Notes under the pieces: model-generated
What the model was told of the DNA's origin: nothing
What the model saw: only the letters and a program-made list of their open reading frames with translations
Database searches by the model: none
Program-made: the position numbers and the translations under genes
Source of the DNA: Pseudidiomarina woesei
Lineage (GTDB): Bacteria; Pseudomonadota; Gammaproteobacteria; Enterobacterales; Alteromonadaceae
Direction: 5' to 3'
Assembly (NCBI RefSeq): GCF_001418345.1
Contig: NZ_LIPW01000001.1
Coordinates: 656,429-720,428, forward strand
Length of the DNA stretch: 64,000 bases
Part shown: in pieces, positions 38,950 to 48,067 of the stretch
How positions within the stretch are numbered: the first letter of the stretch is position 1
How the letters are laid out: the number at the start of each line of letters is the position of its first letter

Positions 38950-39107
38950 ATAACCTCGTTGCGCTTGTCCCAGCATAAAACGTTGAACGTTACCTTAGTC
39001 GGCGGGTATAACCTCGCTGCGCTCGTCCCGGCGTAAAACGTTGAACGTTACCGTGGTCGGCCGGTATAACCTCGCTGCGCTCGTCCCGGCGTAAAACGCC
39101 GGGCTAC
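38950..39107. repeat. 58-bp tandem repeat, two full copies and one partial
   Basis: Units start at 38950, 39008 and 39066 with ATAACCTCG.TGCGCT.GTCCC. The second and third agree closely; the first has several changes. The third departs after the first 30 or so bases into the REP-like palindrome CCCGGCGTAAAACGCCGGG. The first copy supplies the ribosome site of the downstream minus-strand gene and the third holds the smrA stop codon. Confidence 0.93.
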
Positions 39108-39679
39108 CGTTTTTGGTGGCGTTCGCGGTTGAGTTGTTTTTGTTCGGGGTTTTTGCGTAGCATCACGTACAAAGCCCCGCTGCCGCCGTGGTGGCGTTGG
39201 GCGCTGTGAAACGCCATAACCGGTGCTAGTTCGCGAAGCCATTTATTCACATAGCTTTTAATTAACGCAGGGTGCGGCTTTGAATGCTTACCCTGACCAT
39301 GAATAATAAGCCCCGAACGAACCCCCGATTTATGGCAGTCTTGAATAAAATCAAATAACGCCGTGCGCGCTTGGCGCAAACTGTGATGGTGCAAATTTAA
39401 ACTGGCTTCAAGCGGGTAATGCCCTAAGCGTAAACGTTTAAATACGCCATGCTGTACACCGTCACGAGCAAAGCTTAGGGTATCCAACGGCTCCACCAAC
39501 TCAACATACTCCGTCGAGAGAAAATTAATATCCTCTTCTAATTGCTGTTCAGCAGCTTTACGGCGTTCTTGTTGCGCCAGGGTTGGGGTGAAAGCTGTAC
39601 GAATGTCGGCTACATCGTTCCCAGCCAACGGCGTCACCCCCGTCATTTCGCGGCGAAACAACTCAAATTCATCGCTCAT
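39104..39679 (-). CDS. smrA: Smr domain endonuclease SmrA-like
   Basis: A 191-residue protein with a C-terminal Smr domain, a nuclease fold related to MutS2 C termini. The match to E. coli YdaL/SmrA is clear: LSFARDGVQHGVFKRLRLG, then LNLHHHSLRQAR, LIIHGQGKHSKPHP and MAFHSAQRHHGGSGALYVML. E. coli SmrA has 187 residues and nicks or cuts DNA in vitro. The start is the ATG at 39679 with TTGGAG six bases before; an in-frame TTG at 39691 is less likely. The stop codon is within a REP-like palindrome. Confidence 0.92.
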   Translation of the reverse strand: MSDEFELFRREMTGVTPLAGNDVADIRTAFTPTLAQQERRKAAEQQLEEDINFLSTEYVELVEPLDTLSFARDGVQHGVFKRLRLGHYPLEASLNLHHHSLRQARTALFDFIQDCHKSGVRSGLIIHGQGKHSKPHPALIKSYVNKWLRELAPVMAFHSAQRHHGGSGALYVMLRKNPEQKQLNRERHQKR

Positions 39680-39716
39680 GGCCCACTCCAAATACTCTAA
39701 AAAACCTATCTGTTTA

Positions 39717-40721
39717 TTAAGATTCAGTTCGCCCCAAAAAGTTCTTCACCGTTGCCAACGCTGCGCTCACATTGCGGCCAACACGCTCGCCAATATTCTT
39801 TTTCACCACATAGCGCACCAAGAACATGTCATGGCTGTCACGGCGCTCCAGTAACCACGCATCGCTGGTGGTTAACGAGTCCACCAAGCCATATTGCAAT
39901 GCCTCTTGCGCGGTCCAATATTCGCCGGTAGCAACTTTATCTAAATCAAGATCAGGGCGAAATTGTTTAATATGCGCTTTAAATTGTTCGTGAATATTTT
40001 CCATATCCTGTTTAAATTTGCGCCGCCCTTCTTCGGTGTTTTCGCCAAACATAGTTAACGTGCGTTTGTACTCCCCAGCTGTAACCTGCTCAAAGTCGAC
40101 ATCATGCTTTTTCAGCCAACGATGAAAGTTAGGTATTTGCGCCAGTACCCCAATGGAACCAATTATCGCAAAAGGCGCCGCCTGAATATGATTTGCCACC
40201 GCGGCCATCATGTAGCCCCCACTTGCCGCAACTTTATCTACGCTGACAATCAGCTCAAGCTGCGCATCCCGAAGTCGTTTCAGTTGCGAGGCACCCAGGC
40301 CGTAGCCATGCACGACGCCACCAGGGCTTTCTAAGCGCACCAGTACCTGTTCACCAGGCTCTGCAACCGCGACAACGGCATTCACTTCACGGCGCAATGA
40401 GTCAACTTCGTGAGCGTCCATGCTACCTTTGAAATCAATTACAAATAGCCGTTTACGCGCCTCTGCTTTCTTCTCAGTTTTTTGTTTTTTCTTGAGTTCT
40501 TTCTGTGCTTTCTTTCGATGTTTCTTATCAAGCAAATCAAGCTTTAAACGGTGTACACCGTCGCGCAGATCATCAGACAACCGATCAACCACCAGCTCAC
40601 CCTTCCGACTTTTTTGCCGCTGTGCTGCCTGTGCCACCACGCCAACGATCAGCATGACCGCAAACACAATAATTGCTGCCTTGAGCACAAACACCAATAA
40701 ATCTTGGCCTACTTCCCACAT
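39717..40721 (-). CDS. sohB: inner-membrane S49 peptidase SohB
   Basis: Membrane-bound serine peptidase of the SppA/SohB family, with a suggested role in protein quality control. The 334-residue protein has an N-terminal membrane helix (about residues 8-30), a basic Lys-rich linker, and the S49 core with the nucleophile in DKVAASGGYMMA (about residue 180) and PFAIIGSIGVLAQ. The ATG at 40721 is preferred because GGAG lies eight bases before; an in-frame ATG at 40739 would add six residues. It is 37 bases upstream of smrA. Confidence 0.94.
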   Translation of the reverse strand: MWEVGQDLLVFVLKAAIIVFAVMLIVGVVAQAAQRQKSRKGELVVDRLSDDLRDGVHRLKLDLLDKKHRKKAQKELKKKQKTEKKAEARKRLFVIDFKGSMDAHEVDSLRREVNAVVAVAEPGEQVLVRLESPGGVVHGYGLGASQLKRLRDAQLELIVSVDKVAASGGYMMAAVANHIQAAPFAIIGSIGVLAQIPNFHRWLKKHDVDFEQVTAGEYKRTLTMFGENTEEGRRKFKQDMENIHEQFKAHIKQFRPDLDLDKVATGEYWTAQEALQYGLVDSLTTSDAWLLERRDSHDMFLVRYVVKKNIGERVGRNVSAALATVKNFLGRTES

Positions 40722-40768
40722 ATGCTTATCTCCGTACATTTACCTTTAATCAGCTCAGCATGCCATAA

Positions 40769-40793
40769 AAAAAGGCCGACAAGCGGCCTTTTT
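40769..40793 (-). terminator. rho-independent terminator of the lipase gene
   Basis: AAAAAGGCCG and CGGCCTTTTT arms with a five-base loop; on the minus strand the hairpin is followed by seven T. It lies 22 bases after the lipase stop. Confidence 0.92.
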
Positions 40794-40815
40794 AGTCGAA
40801 CTTCGCGTTAAATAA

Positions 40816-43281
40816 TTACTGTTTAACGACCGTTGGATTTTGCACTGGAATAACCGTTGTTCCGCTGCTAAACCAGAACGCAGCTTGTGTTTGCATTTCT
40901 TGCGTTGCCGCAGGTGATGCAGACGGGTCAACCAATGAACTATGGCTACCTGCGGTGAAGCGAACTGCGCCAGAAACAGGTGTGCCGTCGGCTGATGCAT
41001 AAGTGCTGCTGATACCTTCCAAACCAAGCGCTGAAATTAACGGCTCAGTACCGGCAAGAGGTTTGTTAGCAACCGTATTCGGAATAACTTGGTCAGGCAA
41101 GTTATCGCCGCCGTTACCAACCACTTCAACTAAGTGAATTGGCGTCGTTGCTGCCGCAGTCGTTGCGTAGTTGATTGGGTCAGCTGAATCTACAACGGTT
41201 TGCGCTGCAAATGCGAACTGCTCAAATACACTGTTAATTGCTGCTTGCTCGGCTGTGCTTAAGCTTGCCCAGAACTGATTGTAAACATTAATCAGCAAGC
41301 CTTGGAACGCCGCATCTGTTGGCGCAACACCGGCCGCTTCTGCGGCAGCGTTTGCTGCAGCTGCAAAGTCAGGGCTTTGAGCATACAGCAGTTGGCTCTT
41401 AATAACCGGACCAAAACTACCCGACTCGAGTAAGAAGTTAGCAATACTGCCGCCTGGAGCCATTAACGAGCTACCACTCACCTTGAACAACGCGTTGCCT
41501 TCCGGCGGTAACGTTGGGGTTGGTGCGTTCGCAATTGCACTTAACGTAGTACCAGAAATAGCACCCAACGAATGACCAGTGAAGTACACACGTGAGGCAT
41601 CAATTGGCACGTTCGTTGCGTTCAAGCTTAAACGTAAACCTAACAAGTCAGTAATTGACTGACGCAAGTTGTCGCGCGTGGTCAACAAGCTACCTAGGTT
41701 CATGTACGCCGTTGCTGGGCCTTGGCCAGCGGTTGCATTGATACCACCAAAACCACGCTCGCCATGCAGTGGGTGGTCAATTGATACGGTGGCAACACCG
41801 TTCAACGCCATCATACCCGCTAAGGCTAAAGAAGTTTCTTTATATGCGGTAATACCGTGCTGGAAAATAGTTACCGGCCAACCGTTGGCTGGAGCCACAA
41901 TTGGGTCCATACCCATGCTGGCACGTACTGCGTTTACTGTAGCTAAGTTAGGCACAGTGATTACGGCGTTTACAGTTTGCTCGCCTTGCACAGCAGGAAT
42001 TGGATTATAACGTGTCACATGACGTTCTTCGTCAACACCAGGGAAATCCATTGCCGCAACCGCTTCAGGTGTACTGGCTTGCGCACAAGCTTGTACCCAT
42101 GCAGGAACAAAAGTTGCTGCACCACCAGATAACCATGACGGGTCAATTGACGGCGTATTCATTGGGTCAATAGCGCCCGCTTGAATTGCACCTAATACCG
42201 ACACACCACTGTCACACTTAGCCATCCAACGGCCTTCTAACGGCGCAGTTGGGTTTTCTTGTGTTGGTAACGGCGAGTAGTAAGGTAATGTCACTTGACC
42301 GCCCCACACGTCGGCAGTATTTGCCACTGCGTAAGCTGGGTTCATTGGATCATTTGGCAACGCACCTGCTTGCACTAACGCCTGCGCCGCAGTGTAACCC
42401 ATAGGCATGGCGCCCAACGAAGGTGAAGGGGTCATACCCATTTGTGCCATCGCAGAGAACTTAGCTGCCATGGTGGTTTTAACCATGTGCAACGCATCGC
42501 CAGTTGACTGCGTGGTAAAGCTTGAAGCGTAAATAACGCCTTCAGCATCAACACCAAACGTCGCCAAGGCAGCTTCATGACTGTTAATCAGGCCTTGCAA
42601 AGACTGCGCAGCTGGGTCAGCTGATACTGGATCAGTCGACACCGGGCGCTTCATTAAACCATAAGTTTGTGACGGCTTGACGCTGCGGCCGAGTGAGTCT
42701 TCAATGTTGTCGGTTAAGGCTACCAAGTAACCTGTTGCCGGCTTGAATGGCTTCAACGGAACAACAGCAACCCCGCTTGGGCCGGTTGCTTTGACAATAA
42801 AGTCTACGCCGAAAGTTAATTCATTCGCGACCGCACAAGTTACCGCTGGGCTTGGTGCAGCTTCACACTGAGGACCCGCAGCAACGTTGCCACCCATAAT
42901 GGTTTCAAACACGCGAATTGAGCCTGGCGCTTCCAATGAAGCGGCAGAAACAGTCACTTGTTCGCCATTTGCGTCTACTGGCAACGAGAAGTTAAAGGTT
43001 AACGTTGAGTGCGTGCCCCATCCGTCAAGACCATTAATGGCTACCTGTGGATTGCCGCCGTCTGTAGGGTCAGCCACAGGAATGTTTAACGTGCCATCAA
43101 CAGAACCACTTAATAAAATGTTAGTTGGTGCTGGAACTTGACCGTTTGAAGGGTCAAATACCACCCGTGTTGCGGCTACTTGATATTCGGTTTTTACCGA
43201 CTCTGGCGCATCATCGCCGCTACCACAGCCGACGAGGCTGAGTGCACTACCGATGGCAGTTACAAGCAAGAGTTTTTTCAT
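40816..43281 (-). CDS. VolA/Pla-1 family extracellular lipase, lipoprotein
   Basis: An 821-residue lipoprotein of the VolA/Pla-1/cef lipase family; VolA of Vibrio is a surface-exposed lysophospholipase. The lipobox is LVGC (Cys19), followed by GSGDDAPE. An N-terminal family-specific domain (about 40-330) precedes the alpha/beta hydrolase. The nucleophile elbow is FTGHSLGAISG (about residue 570), the oxyanion region is VTIFQHGITAYKE, and the late His lies in FTAGSHSSLVDP. Surface export is inferred from the family. A good FadR-like sequence lies 87 bases upstream of the start, which would suit a fatty-acid supply role. Confidence 0.88.
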   Translation of the reverse strand: MKKLLLVTAIGSALSLVGCGSGDDAPESVKTEYQVAATRVVFDPSNGQVPAPTNILLSGSVDGTLNIPVADPTDGGNPQVAINGLDGWGTHSTLTFNFSLPVDANGEQVTVSAASLEAPGSIRVFETIMGGNVAAGPQCEAAPSPAVTCAVANELTFGVDFIVKATGPSGVAVVPLKPFKPATGYLVALTDNIEDSLGRSVKPSQTYGLMKRPVSTDPVSADPAAQSLQGLINSHEAALATFGVDAEGVIYASSFTTQSTGDALHMVKTTMAAKFSAMAQMGMTPSPSLGAMPMGYTAAQALVQAGALPNDPMNPAYAVANTADVWGGQVTLPYYSPLPTQENPTAPLEGRWMAKCDSGVSVLGAIQAGAIDPMNTPSIDPSWLSGGAATFVPAWVQACAQASTPEAVAAMDFPGVDEERHVTRYNPIPAVQGEQTVNAVITVPNLATVNAVRASMGMDPIVAPANGWPVTIFQHGITAYKETSLALAGMMALNGVATVSIDHPLHGERGFGGINATAGQGPATAYMNLGSLLTTRDNLRQSITDLLGLRLSLNATNVPIDASRVYFTGHSLGAISGTTLSAIANAPTPTLPPEGNALFKVSGSSLMAPGGSIANFLLESGSFGPVIKSQLLYAQSPDFAAAANAAAEAAGVAPTDAAFQGLLINVYNQFWASLSTAEQAAINSVFEQFAFAAQTVVDSADPINYATTAAATTPIHLVEVVGNGGDNLPDQVIPNTVANKPLAGTEPLISALGLEGISSTYASADGTPVSGAVRFTAGSHSSLVDPSASPAATQEMQTQAAFWFSSGTTVIPVQNPTVVKQ

Positions 43282-43367
43282 GAGGCTTCCCCAATCCTTG
43301 TTCGTGTTGTTATGTATTGAGCACCTGCAGGATGCTGTTATTCGTTTTGCCTATCATCGCTTTTTTA

Positions 43368-43384
43368 AACTGGTACGACAAGAC
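43368..43384 (-). promoter_or_regulatory. FadR-like operator upstream of the lipase gene
   Basis: AACTGGTACGACAAGAC agrees with the gammaproteobacterial FadR consensus (AACTGGTCnGACmTGTT) at 12 of 16 informative positions, including the whole left half AACTGGT and the central GAC. It lies in the 249-bp gap between the lipase gene and yciK, nearer the lipase. This is a motif match by eye only. Confidence 0.4.
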
Positions 43385-43530
43385 GTTTCAATTAACAAAA
43401 TTTTATACACTGTCTGAGCGTAACTTGAAAGTATTTCTCATTAATTTATCTGCGACTGCTGAGAATAGTAGCAAAAACCAGTACACTTAGCCTATTCATC
43501 AAGACAACTACCCTAGAGTGTACGCAAAAA

Positions 43531-44289
43531 ATGACCGCAATGCATAATGACCCGAAAAAATACGAATTTGGCGCCACCACATTGGCTGATAAAACGATTT
43601 TAGTCACCGGTGCCGGCGATGGCATTGGCCGCGAAGCGGCAAAAACCTTTGCGGCATGCGGAGCCACCGTAATTTTACTAGGTCGCACTGTCAAAAAACT
43701 TGAAGCCGTGTATGACGAAATTGTTGCCGCCGGCGGCCCTGAACCAGCCATTGTGCCACTTGACATGAAAGGCGCTACTAAATCACATTACCAAGCCATG
43801 ACCGCCACTATTATTGAACAGTTCGGAAAGCTTGACGGATTATTGCAAAACGCAAGCTTACTTGGCGTATTATCGCCGTTTGAGCACATCGACCACGACT
43901 CCTGGAACGACATCATGAAAGTGAATGTCACGGCGCAATTCATGATGACTCAAGCATTAATGCCAGCCCTTAAAAAGGCACCACAAGCAAGCGTTGTATT
44001 TACATCATCAGGCGTTGGCCGCCAAGGTCGTGCATTTTGGGGGCCATACGCTGTTAGTAAATTTGCTACCGAAGGCCTAGCGCAAGTTATGGCTGACGAA
44101 TACGACGGCACTGACGTACGCGTAAATGTGATTAACCCCGGCGCCACCCGCACCACTATGCGTTCAAAAGCGTATCCGGCGGAAGACGCCAACAAGTTGA
44201 AAACACCAGCAGATTTGATGCCAACCTATGTGTATTTCATGTCGGACGACAGCATAGGCATCAACAGCCAGTCTGTGGACGCGCAATAA
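43531..44289 (+). CDS. yciK: YciK family short-chain dehydrogenase
   Basis: A classical SDR oxidoreductase of 252 residues. The NAD(P) loop TGAGDGIGREAAK is near residue 28, NASLLG is the structural NAG-type motif, and the active site is Ser in VFTSSGVGRQGR with Tyr-Lys in YAVSKFATEG (about residue 173). Length and sequence follow E. coli YciK (252). The substrate of YciK is unknown; it is often named an oxoacyl-ACP reductase without proof. Confidence 0.92.
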   Translation: MTAMHNDPKKYEFGATTLADKTILVTGAGDGIGREAAKTFAACGATVILLGRTVKKLEAVYDEIVAAGGPEPAIVPLDMKGATKSHYQAMTATIIEQFGKLDGLLQNASLLGVLSPFEHIDHDSWNDIMKVNVTAQFMMTQALMPALKKAPQASVVFTSSGVGRQGRAFWGPYAVSKFATEGLAQVMADEYDGTDVRVNVINPGATRTTMRSKAYPAEDANKLKTPADLMPTYVYFMSDDSIGINSQSVDAQ

Positions 44290-44297
44290 ATTCAACT

Positions 44298-44414
44298 GCG
44301 ATATTAGCTATTGGATATTAGATATTAGGAAACGTTAACCATTTGATACGTCAGCAATAGTATCTCATGTCGCACACCTTCATCTAATATCTAATAGCTG
44401 CCGGCTGATATCGC
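44298..44414. repeat. AT-rich palindromic intergenic element, copy B
   Basis: Begins GCGATATTAGC and ends GATATCGC with facing arms: GATATTAGATATTAGG on the left and CTAATATCTAATAGC on the right. It fills the gap between yciK and csoR. Shares arms with copies A (32174) and C (57511). Confidence 0.7.
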
Positions 44415-44416
44415 CC

Positions 44417-44445
44417 TTGCACTTAATACCCATACCCCCTATACT
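44417..44445 (+). promoter_or_regulatory. csoR-copA promoter with CsoR/FrmR-type operator
   Basis: TTGCAC (44417-44422), a 17-base spacer, and TATACT (44440-44445) form a reasonable promoter 28 bases before the csoR ATG. Within the spacer lies CATACCCCCTATAC, the C-tract sequence typical of CsoR/RcnR/FrmR operators. Binding there would block polymerase, so autorepression relieved by copper is expected. Confidence 0.6.
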
Positions 44446-44473
44446 TATGCTGAGTTTATCATCGGAGCTAAGT

Positions 44474-44761
44474 ATGAAACACACCGTCACCCCGCATTCA
44501 GATGCGTTAAAGTCAAACTTAAAACAGCGGCTCGCTCGCATTGAAGGGCAAGTGCGTGGATTACAGCGGCTGATCGAAAGCGACACTTATTGCGATGATG
44601 TACTAACACAGATTGCGTCGGTGCAGTCGGCACTTAACGGCGTAGCGAAGAAATTACTCAGCCAGCACATGCAAACCTGTGTTAAGCAACGGTTACTAGC
44701 CGGTGACGACGCCGTATTAACCGAGCTCGACACCACTATTGAGCGTTTACTAAAGCGCTAA
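44474..44761 (+). CDS. csoR: CsoR family copper-sensing repressor
   Basis: A 95-residue all-helical DNA-binding repressor that leaves DNA when Cu(I) binds. It has Cys40, His65 and Cys69: the C-H-C ligand set and spacing (25 and 4) of CsoR, not the sets of RcnR or FrmR. The core segment RLARIEGQVRGLQRLIE is diagnostic of the family. The start is the ATG at 44474 with GGAG seven bases before; the longer open frame from 44417 runs through the promoter. copA starts ten bases after the stop, so the two are one operon. Confidence 0.9.
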   Translation: MKHTVTPHSDALKSNLKQRLARIEGQVRGLQRLIESDTYCDDVLTQIASVQSALNGVAKKLLSQHMQTCVKQRLLAGDDAVLTELDTTIERLLKR

Positions 44762-44771
44762 GGAGTTCGTT

Positions 44772-47000
44772 ATGGCTAAGCAAACAATTCAATTACAGCT
44801 AAGTGGCATGAGCTGCGCGGGCTGTGCCAAAAGTATCGAAAAAGCTTTAGGTGGCGTGCAGGGCGTGACCACAGTTAACGTCAACTTTGCCAACGAGGTG
44901 GCCGCCGTTGAAGGCGACAAACTGAATTCAGAACAACTCGTCAAAGCGGTTAAAGATGCAGGCTATGACGCTAGTGTGATTGACCATCAGCAACCTGAAG
45001 ACGACAGTCGCGAACGCGCGCAACAAATTCAATTTTACAAATTCCTCGCTGCTGCTATTTTGTCCTTGCCTCTGCTGTATACCATGGTGGGGCATTTTAG
45101 CTGGACCGAAAACATTTATGTGCCCGCATGGTTAATGAACCCGTGGGTACAAATGGCGTTAGCAACCCCAGTACAATTTATTATCGGCTGGCAATTTTAC
45201 CGAGGTAGCTATACCGCGTTGCGTGGCGGTGCTGCCAATATGGATGTGTTGGTTGCCTTAGGTACTTCGGCGGCATATTTTTACAGCGTATATTTGGCTG
45301 CAAGCCTCGGTGATCATGCCGCACACCAAGGTCTTTATTTCGAGACCAGTGCCGTATTAATCACCTTAATTTTACTCGGTAAATGGTTTGAAGCTCGTGC
45401 CAAAGGGCGCTCTTCTGCTGCTATTAAGCAGTTACTTAACTTGCAACCCAAACAAGCTGTGCGCGAGCGCCAAAACGGTGAAACCGAAACAGTAGACGTC
45501 GCAAAACTTCAGGTTGGCGACATAATTCACATTAAACCTGGTCAACAAATTCCTGCCGACAGTACTGTGGTATCGGGCTCTAGCGCGGTTGATGAGTCTA
45601 TGCTCACTGGCGAAAGTGTGCCAGTTGATAAACACGAAGGCGATGATCTTACGGGCGCTACATTAAACAAAAATGGCTTTTTAAAAGCTAAAGTACGTAA
45701 GCTTGGCCGTGATTCAGCATTGGCACAAATTGTTAAAGTGGTTGAGCAAGCCCAAAACTCTAAAGCTCCCATCCAGCGTTTGGCCGACCGTGTTTCAGCA
45801 ATTTTTGTTCCAGTGGTGCTGCTGATTGCTGTTGTCACGTTTTTGGTTTGGGCATTTTGGCTAGACGCCGGTAATTACGGCAAAGCTCTTGAAGCCTTTG
45901 TGGCCGTGCTGGTTATTGCCTGTCCATGTGCGCTTGGGTTAGCTACACCCACCTCAATTATGGCGGGTTCGGGCCGCGCCGCCCAAATGGGCGTGTTGTT
46001 TAAACAAAGCGACGTGCTTGAAATTGCCCACACCATTACCACGGTTGTGCTTGATAAAACCGGTACCATTACCGAGGGCAAACCCAAACTCACCGACTTG
46101 GAAATTGACCTTAAGGGTGTGAATGGCGTCACTGAAGCGCAATTAAAGCAAGCTGTAAAAGCTACCGAGCAACAATCTGAGCACCCCTTAGCTCAGGCTG
46201 TGGTGCAAGGCATTGAGGTTGAGGCACTTGAGCAAATCAACGATTTTAATGCGCACGAGGGCCGCGGTGTTTCTGCAAAAGTTACACTAAGTGAGCAGTC
46301 ACATATATTACGCATTGGTAATATTCGCTTAATGCGCGAGCATGACATTGAAAGCGACGCCTGGAGCAAGCGCAAGGACGAGCTAGAGCAGCAAGGCAAA
46401 ACCGCGATGTTAATTAGCTGGGATAATCAGGCTGTTGGTATTATCGCGGTGGCGGATACCGTGCGCGACAACGCTAATGCTGCAATATCTAAATTACAGC
46501 AACGCGGCCTTAAAGTAGTGATGCTGACCGGTGACAACCAACGTACGGCCACTGCCATTGCCAAGCAAGTAGGCATTGAGTATGTATTTGCCGAAGTGTT
46601 GCCCGAGCATAAAGCAGACAAAGTCAAAGAGCTGCAGCAACAAGGCGAGCGCGTAGCAATGGTTGGCGACGGCATTAATGATGCTCCGGCTTTGGCAACT
46701 GCCGAAGTAGGCATTGCCATGGGCACCGGCACCGACGTAGCTTTAGAAACTGCCGACATTGCGCTTATGCGAGCTGACTTAAATAGCATTCACGATGCGT
46801 TGTTTGTGAGTAAAAAAACGGTGCGTAATATTCGACAAAACCTTTTTTGGGCGTTTGCGTATAACACCTTAGGTATTCCTGTCGCTGCAGCCGGTTTATT
46901 GGCACCGTGGCTAGCCGGTGGCGCCATGGCCTTAAGTTCAGTTTCGGTGGTACTTAACGCCCTGCGTTTACAACGGTTGTCTTTAAACCACCGCGATTAA
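44772..47000 (+). CDS. copA: copper-exporting P1B-type ATPase
   Basis: Pumps Cu(I) out of the cytoplasm at the cost of ATP. The 742-residue protein has one N-terminal metal-binding HMA domain (GMSCAGCAKSIEKAL, residues about 13-27), the transmembrane metal motif CPC in VIACPCALGLATP (about residue 384), the phosphorylated Asp in DKTGTITEGKPKL (about 427), HP in EQQSEHPLAQ and the hinge GDGINDAPALA (about 631). The actuator loop is VDESMLTGESVPV. Only one HMA domain is present, fewer than E. coli CopA (two). Controlled with csoR. Confidence 0.96.
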   Translation: MAKQTIQLQLSGMSCAGCAKSIEKALGGVQGVTTVNVNFANEVAAVEGDKLNSEQLVKAVKDAGYDASVIDHQQPEDDSRERAQQIQFYKFLAAAILSLPLLYTMVGHFSWTENIYVPAWLMNPWVQMALATPVQFIIGWQFYRGSYTALRGGAANMDVLVALGTSAAYFYSVYLAASLGDHAAHQGLYFETSAVLITLILLGKWFEARAKGRSSAAIKQLLNLQPKQAVRERQNGETETVDVAKLQVGDIIHIKPGQQIPADSTVVSGSSAVDESMLTGESVPVDKHEGDDLTGATLNKNGFLKAKVRKLGRDSALAQIVKVVEQAQNSKAPIQRLADRVSAIFVPVVLLIAVVTFLVWAFWLDAGNYGKALEAFVAVLVIACPCALGLATPTSIMAGSGRAAQMGVLFKQSDVLEIAHTITTVVLDKTGTITEGKPKLTDLEIDLKGVNGVTEAQLKQAVKATEQQSEHPLAQAVVQGIEVEALEQINDFNAHEGRGVSAKVTLSEQSHILRIGNIRLMREHDIESDAWSKRKDELEQQGKTAMLISWDNQAVGIIAVADTVRDNANAAISKLQQRGLKVVMLTGDNQRTATAIAKQVGIEYVFAEVLPEHKADKVKELQQQGERVAMVGDGINDAPALATAEVGIAMGTGTDVALETADIALMRADLNSIHDALFVSKKTVRNIRQNLFWAFAYNTLGIPVAAAGLLAPWLAGGAMALSSVSVVLNALRLQRLSLNHRD

Positions 47001-47062
47001 CTTGTGTTTAGCGGCTGAACGCGCGACGATAACAGACACGATTAAGCAAAAGGTTACGCCAG

Positions 47063-48067
47063 ATGTTTCTGACCGCAGTCATCGCAACAGCCGCTATAGA
47101 ATTAACCACCCTGCCTACCCAGGCTGAAGAACATTGGGTGGGCGCGAGCGCACCAAGCGCCAATGTAATTTGGCTAGGCAGTACCACCGGCACTATCGCT
47201 CGAAGTACGGACGCCGGTGCTACCTGGCAATACGTTAAACCGGCCAACGATCAACTGCAGTTTCGTGATATTGAAGCGTTAGACGCCAATCACGCCTATG
47301 CCCTTAGCATTGGAGACAATGGTAATTCACGCATTTATTACACCGCCAACGGCGGTACGTCATGGACGCTGAGATTTCGAGCCGGTAGTAACCAGTTTTT
47401 GAATTGTATTGACGTGTCAAGCCGAAACGAAGCATGGGTATACGGTGATTCACTGGAAAACCATTGGGACATGGTGCGCAGTGCCGATGGTCGTAATTGG
47501 ATGACGGCGCGCAACACAGTGGACAGCCAACCACTGCCAGACGAAGGCGGGTTAGCTGCTAGCGGCGGATGCGTGCGTTTTAATCACGATACTTGGGCCA
47601 TAGGCACGGCCAACGCCGATACCGCGCGATTACTAGTGAAGCGCAGTCGGGGTATTCGTTTTAAAGCAATTGATACGCCCATGCCCGCAGGCCCGGGTGC
47701 AGGTATTGCCAGTGTCTGGCCGCTGGCTGAAGATGATGTAATTTTAGCCGGTGGTGATTTGAATAATACGGACACCGCACCACGTTTAATGCGCTATCAG
47801 AGTGGCGAGTTTTCGCTATTGCCAGAGCCTGAACTTAAGGGTGCTTTATATAGCCTAACCGTGATTGAGCGCGCCGACCGTGCCGGCGATATGCTGGTAA
47901 GCAATCCGAACGGCGCCGCCTATTTTGATGCTGTGAATAGCAAATGGCACCCACTCACCAATGCCAATGTATGGAACAGTGTGTGTTCGTCAAGTTATTG
48001 TTATTTAGTCGGTAAAAATGGCTTTGTAGCCCGTTTCACGCTCGACAACCTAACTCTTAACCAGTGA
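47063..48067 (+). CDS. exported beta-propeller-like protein (YCF48/sialidase-type repeats)
   Basis: A 334-residue protein with a signal-like N terminus (ending TQAEE). It carries several blade-type repeats: IWLGSTTGTIARSTDAGATW, RIYYTANGGTSWTLRF and WDMVRSADGRNWMTA, each with the S/T-x-D-G-G-x-x-W pattern of BNR/YCF48 propellers. No catalytic sialidase residues were recognised. Two cysteine pairs near the end (NSVCSSSYCYLVG) may form a disulfide. It sits 62 bases after copA in the same direction; a copper-related role would be a guess. The last 18 bases overlap the convergent fusion gene. Confidence 0.6.
   Translation: MFLTAVIATAAIELTTLPTQAEEHWVGASAPSANVIWLGSTTGTIARSTDAGATWQYVKPANDQLQFRDIEALDANHAYALSIGDNGNSRIYYTANGGTSWTLRFRAGSNQFLNCIDVSSRNEAWVYGDSLENHWDMVRSADGRNWMTARNTVDSQPLPDEGGLAASGGCVRFNHDTWAIGTANADTARLLVKRSRGIRFKAIDTPMPAGPGAGIASVWPLAEDDVILAGGDLNNTDTAPRLMRYQSGEFSLLPEPELKGALYSLTVIERADRAGDMLVSNPNGAAYFDAVNSKWHPLTNANVWNSVCSSSYCYLVGKNGFVARFTLDNLTLNQ

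Noticed and set aside
39048-39242. Arg/Thr-rich open frame over the 58-bp repeats and smrA
   Set aside because: It is a shadow frame of the smrA 3' end extended through repeat sequence.
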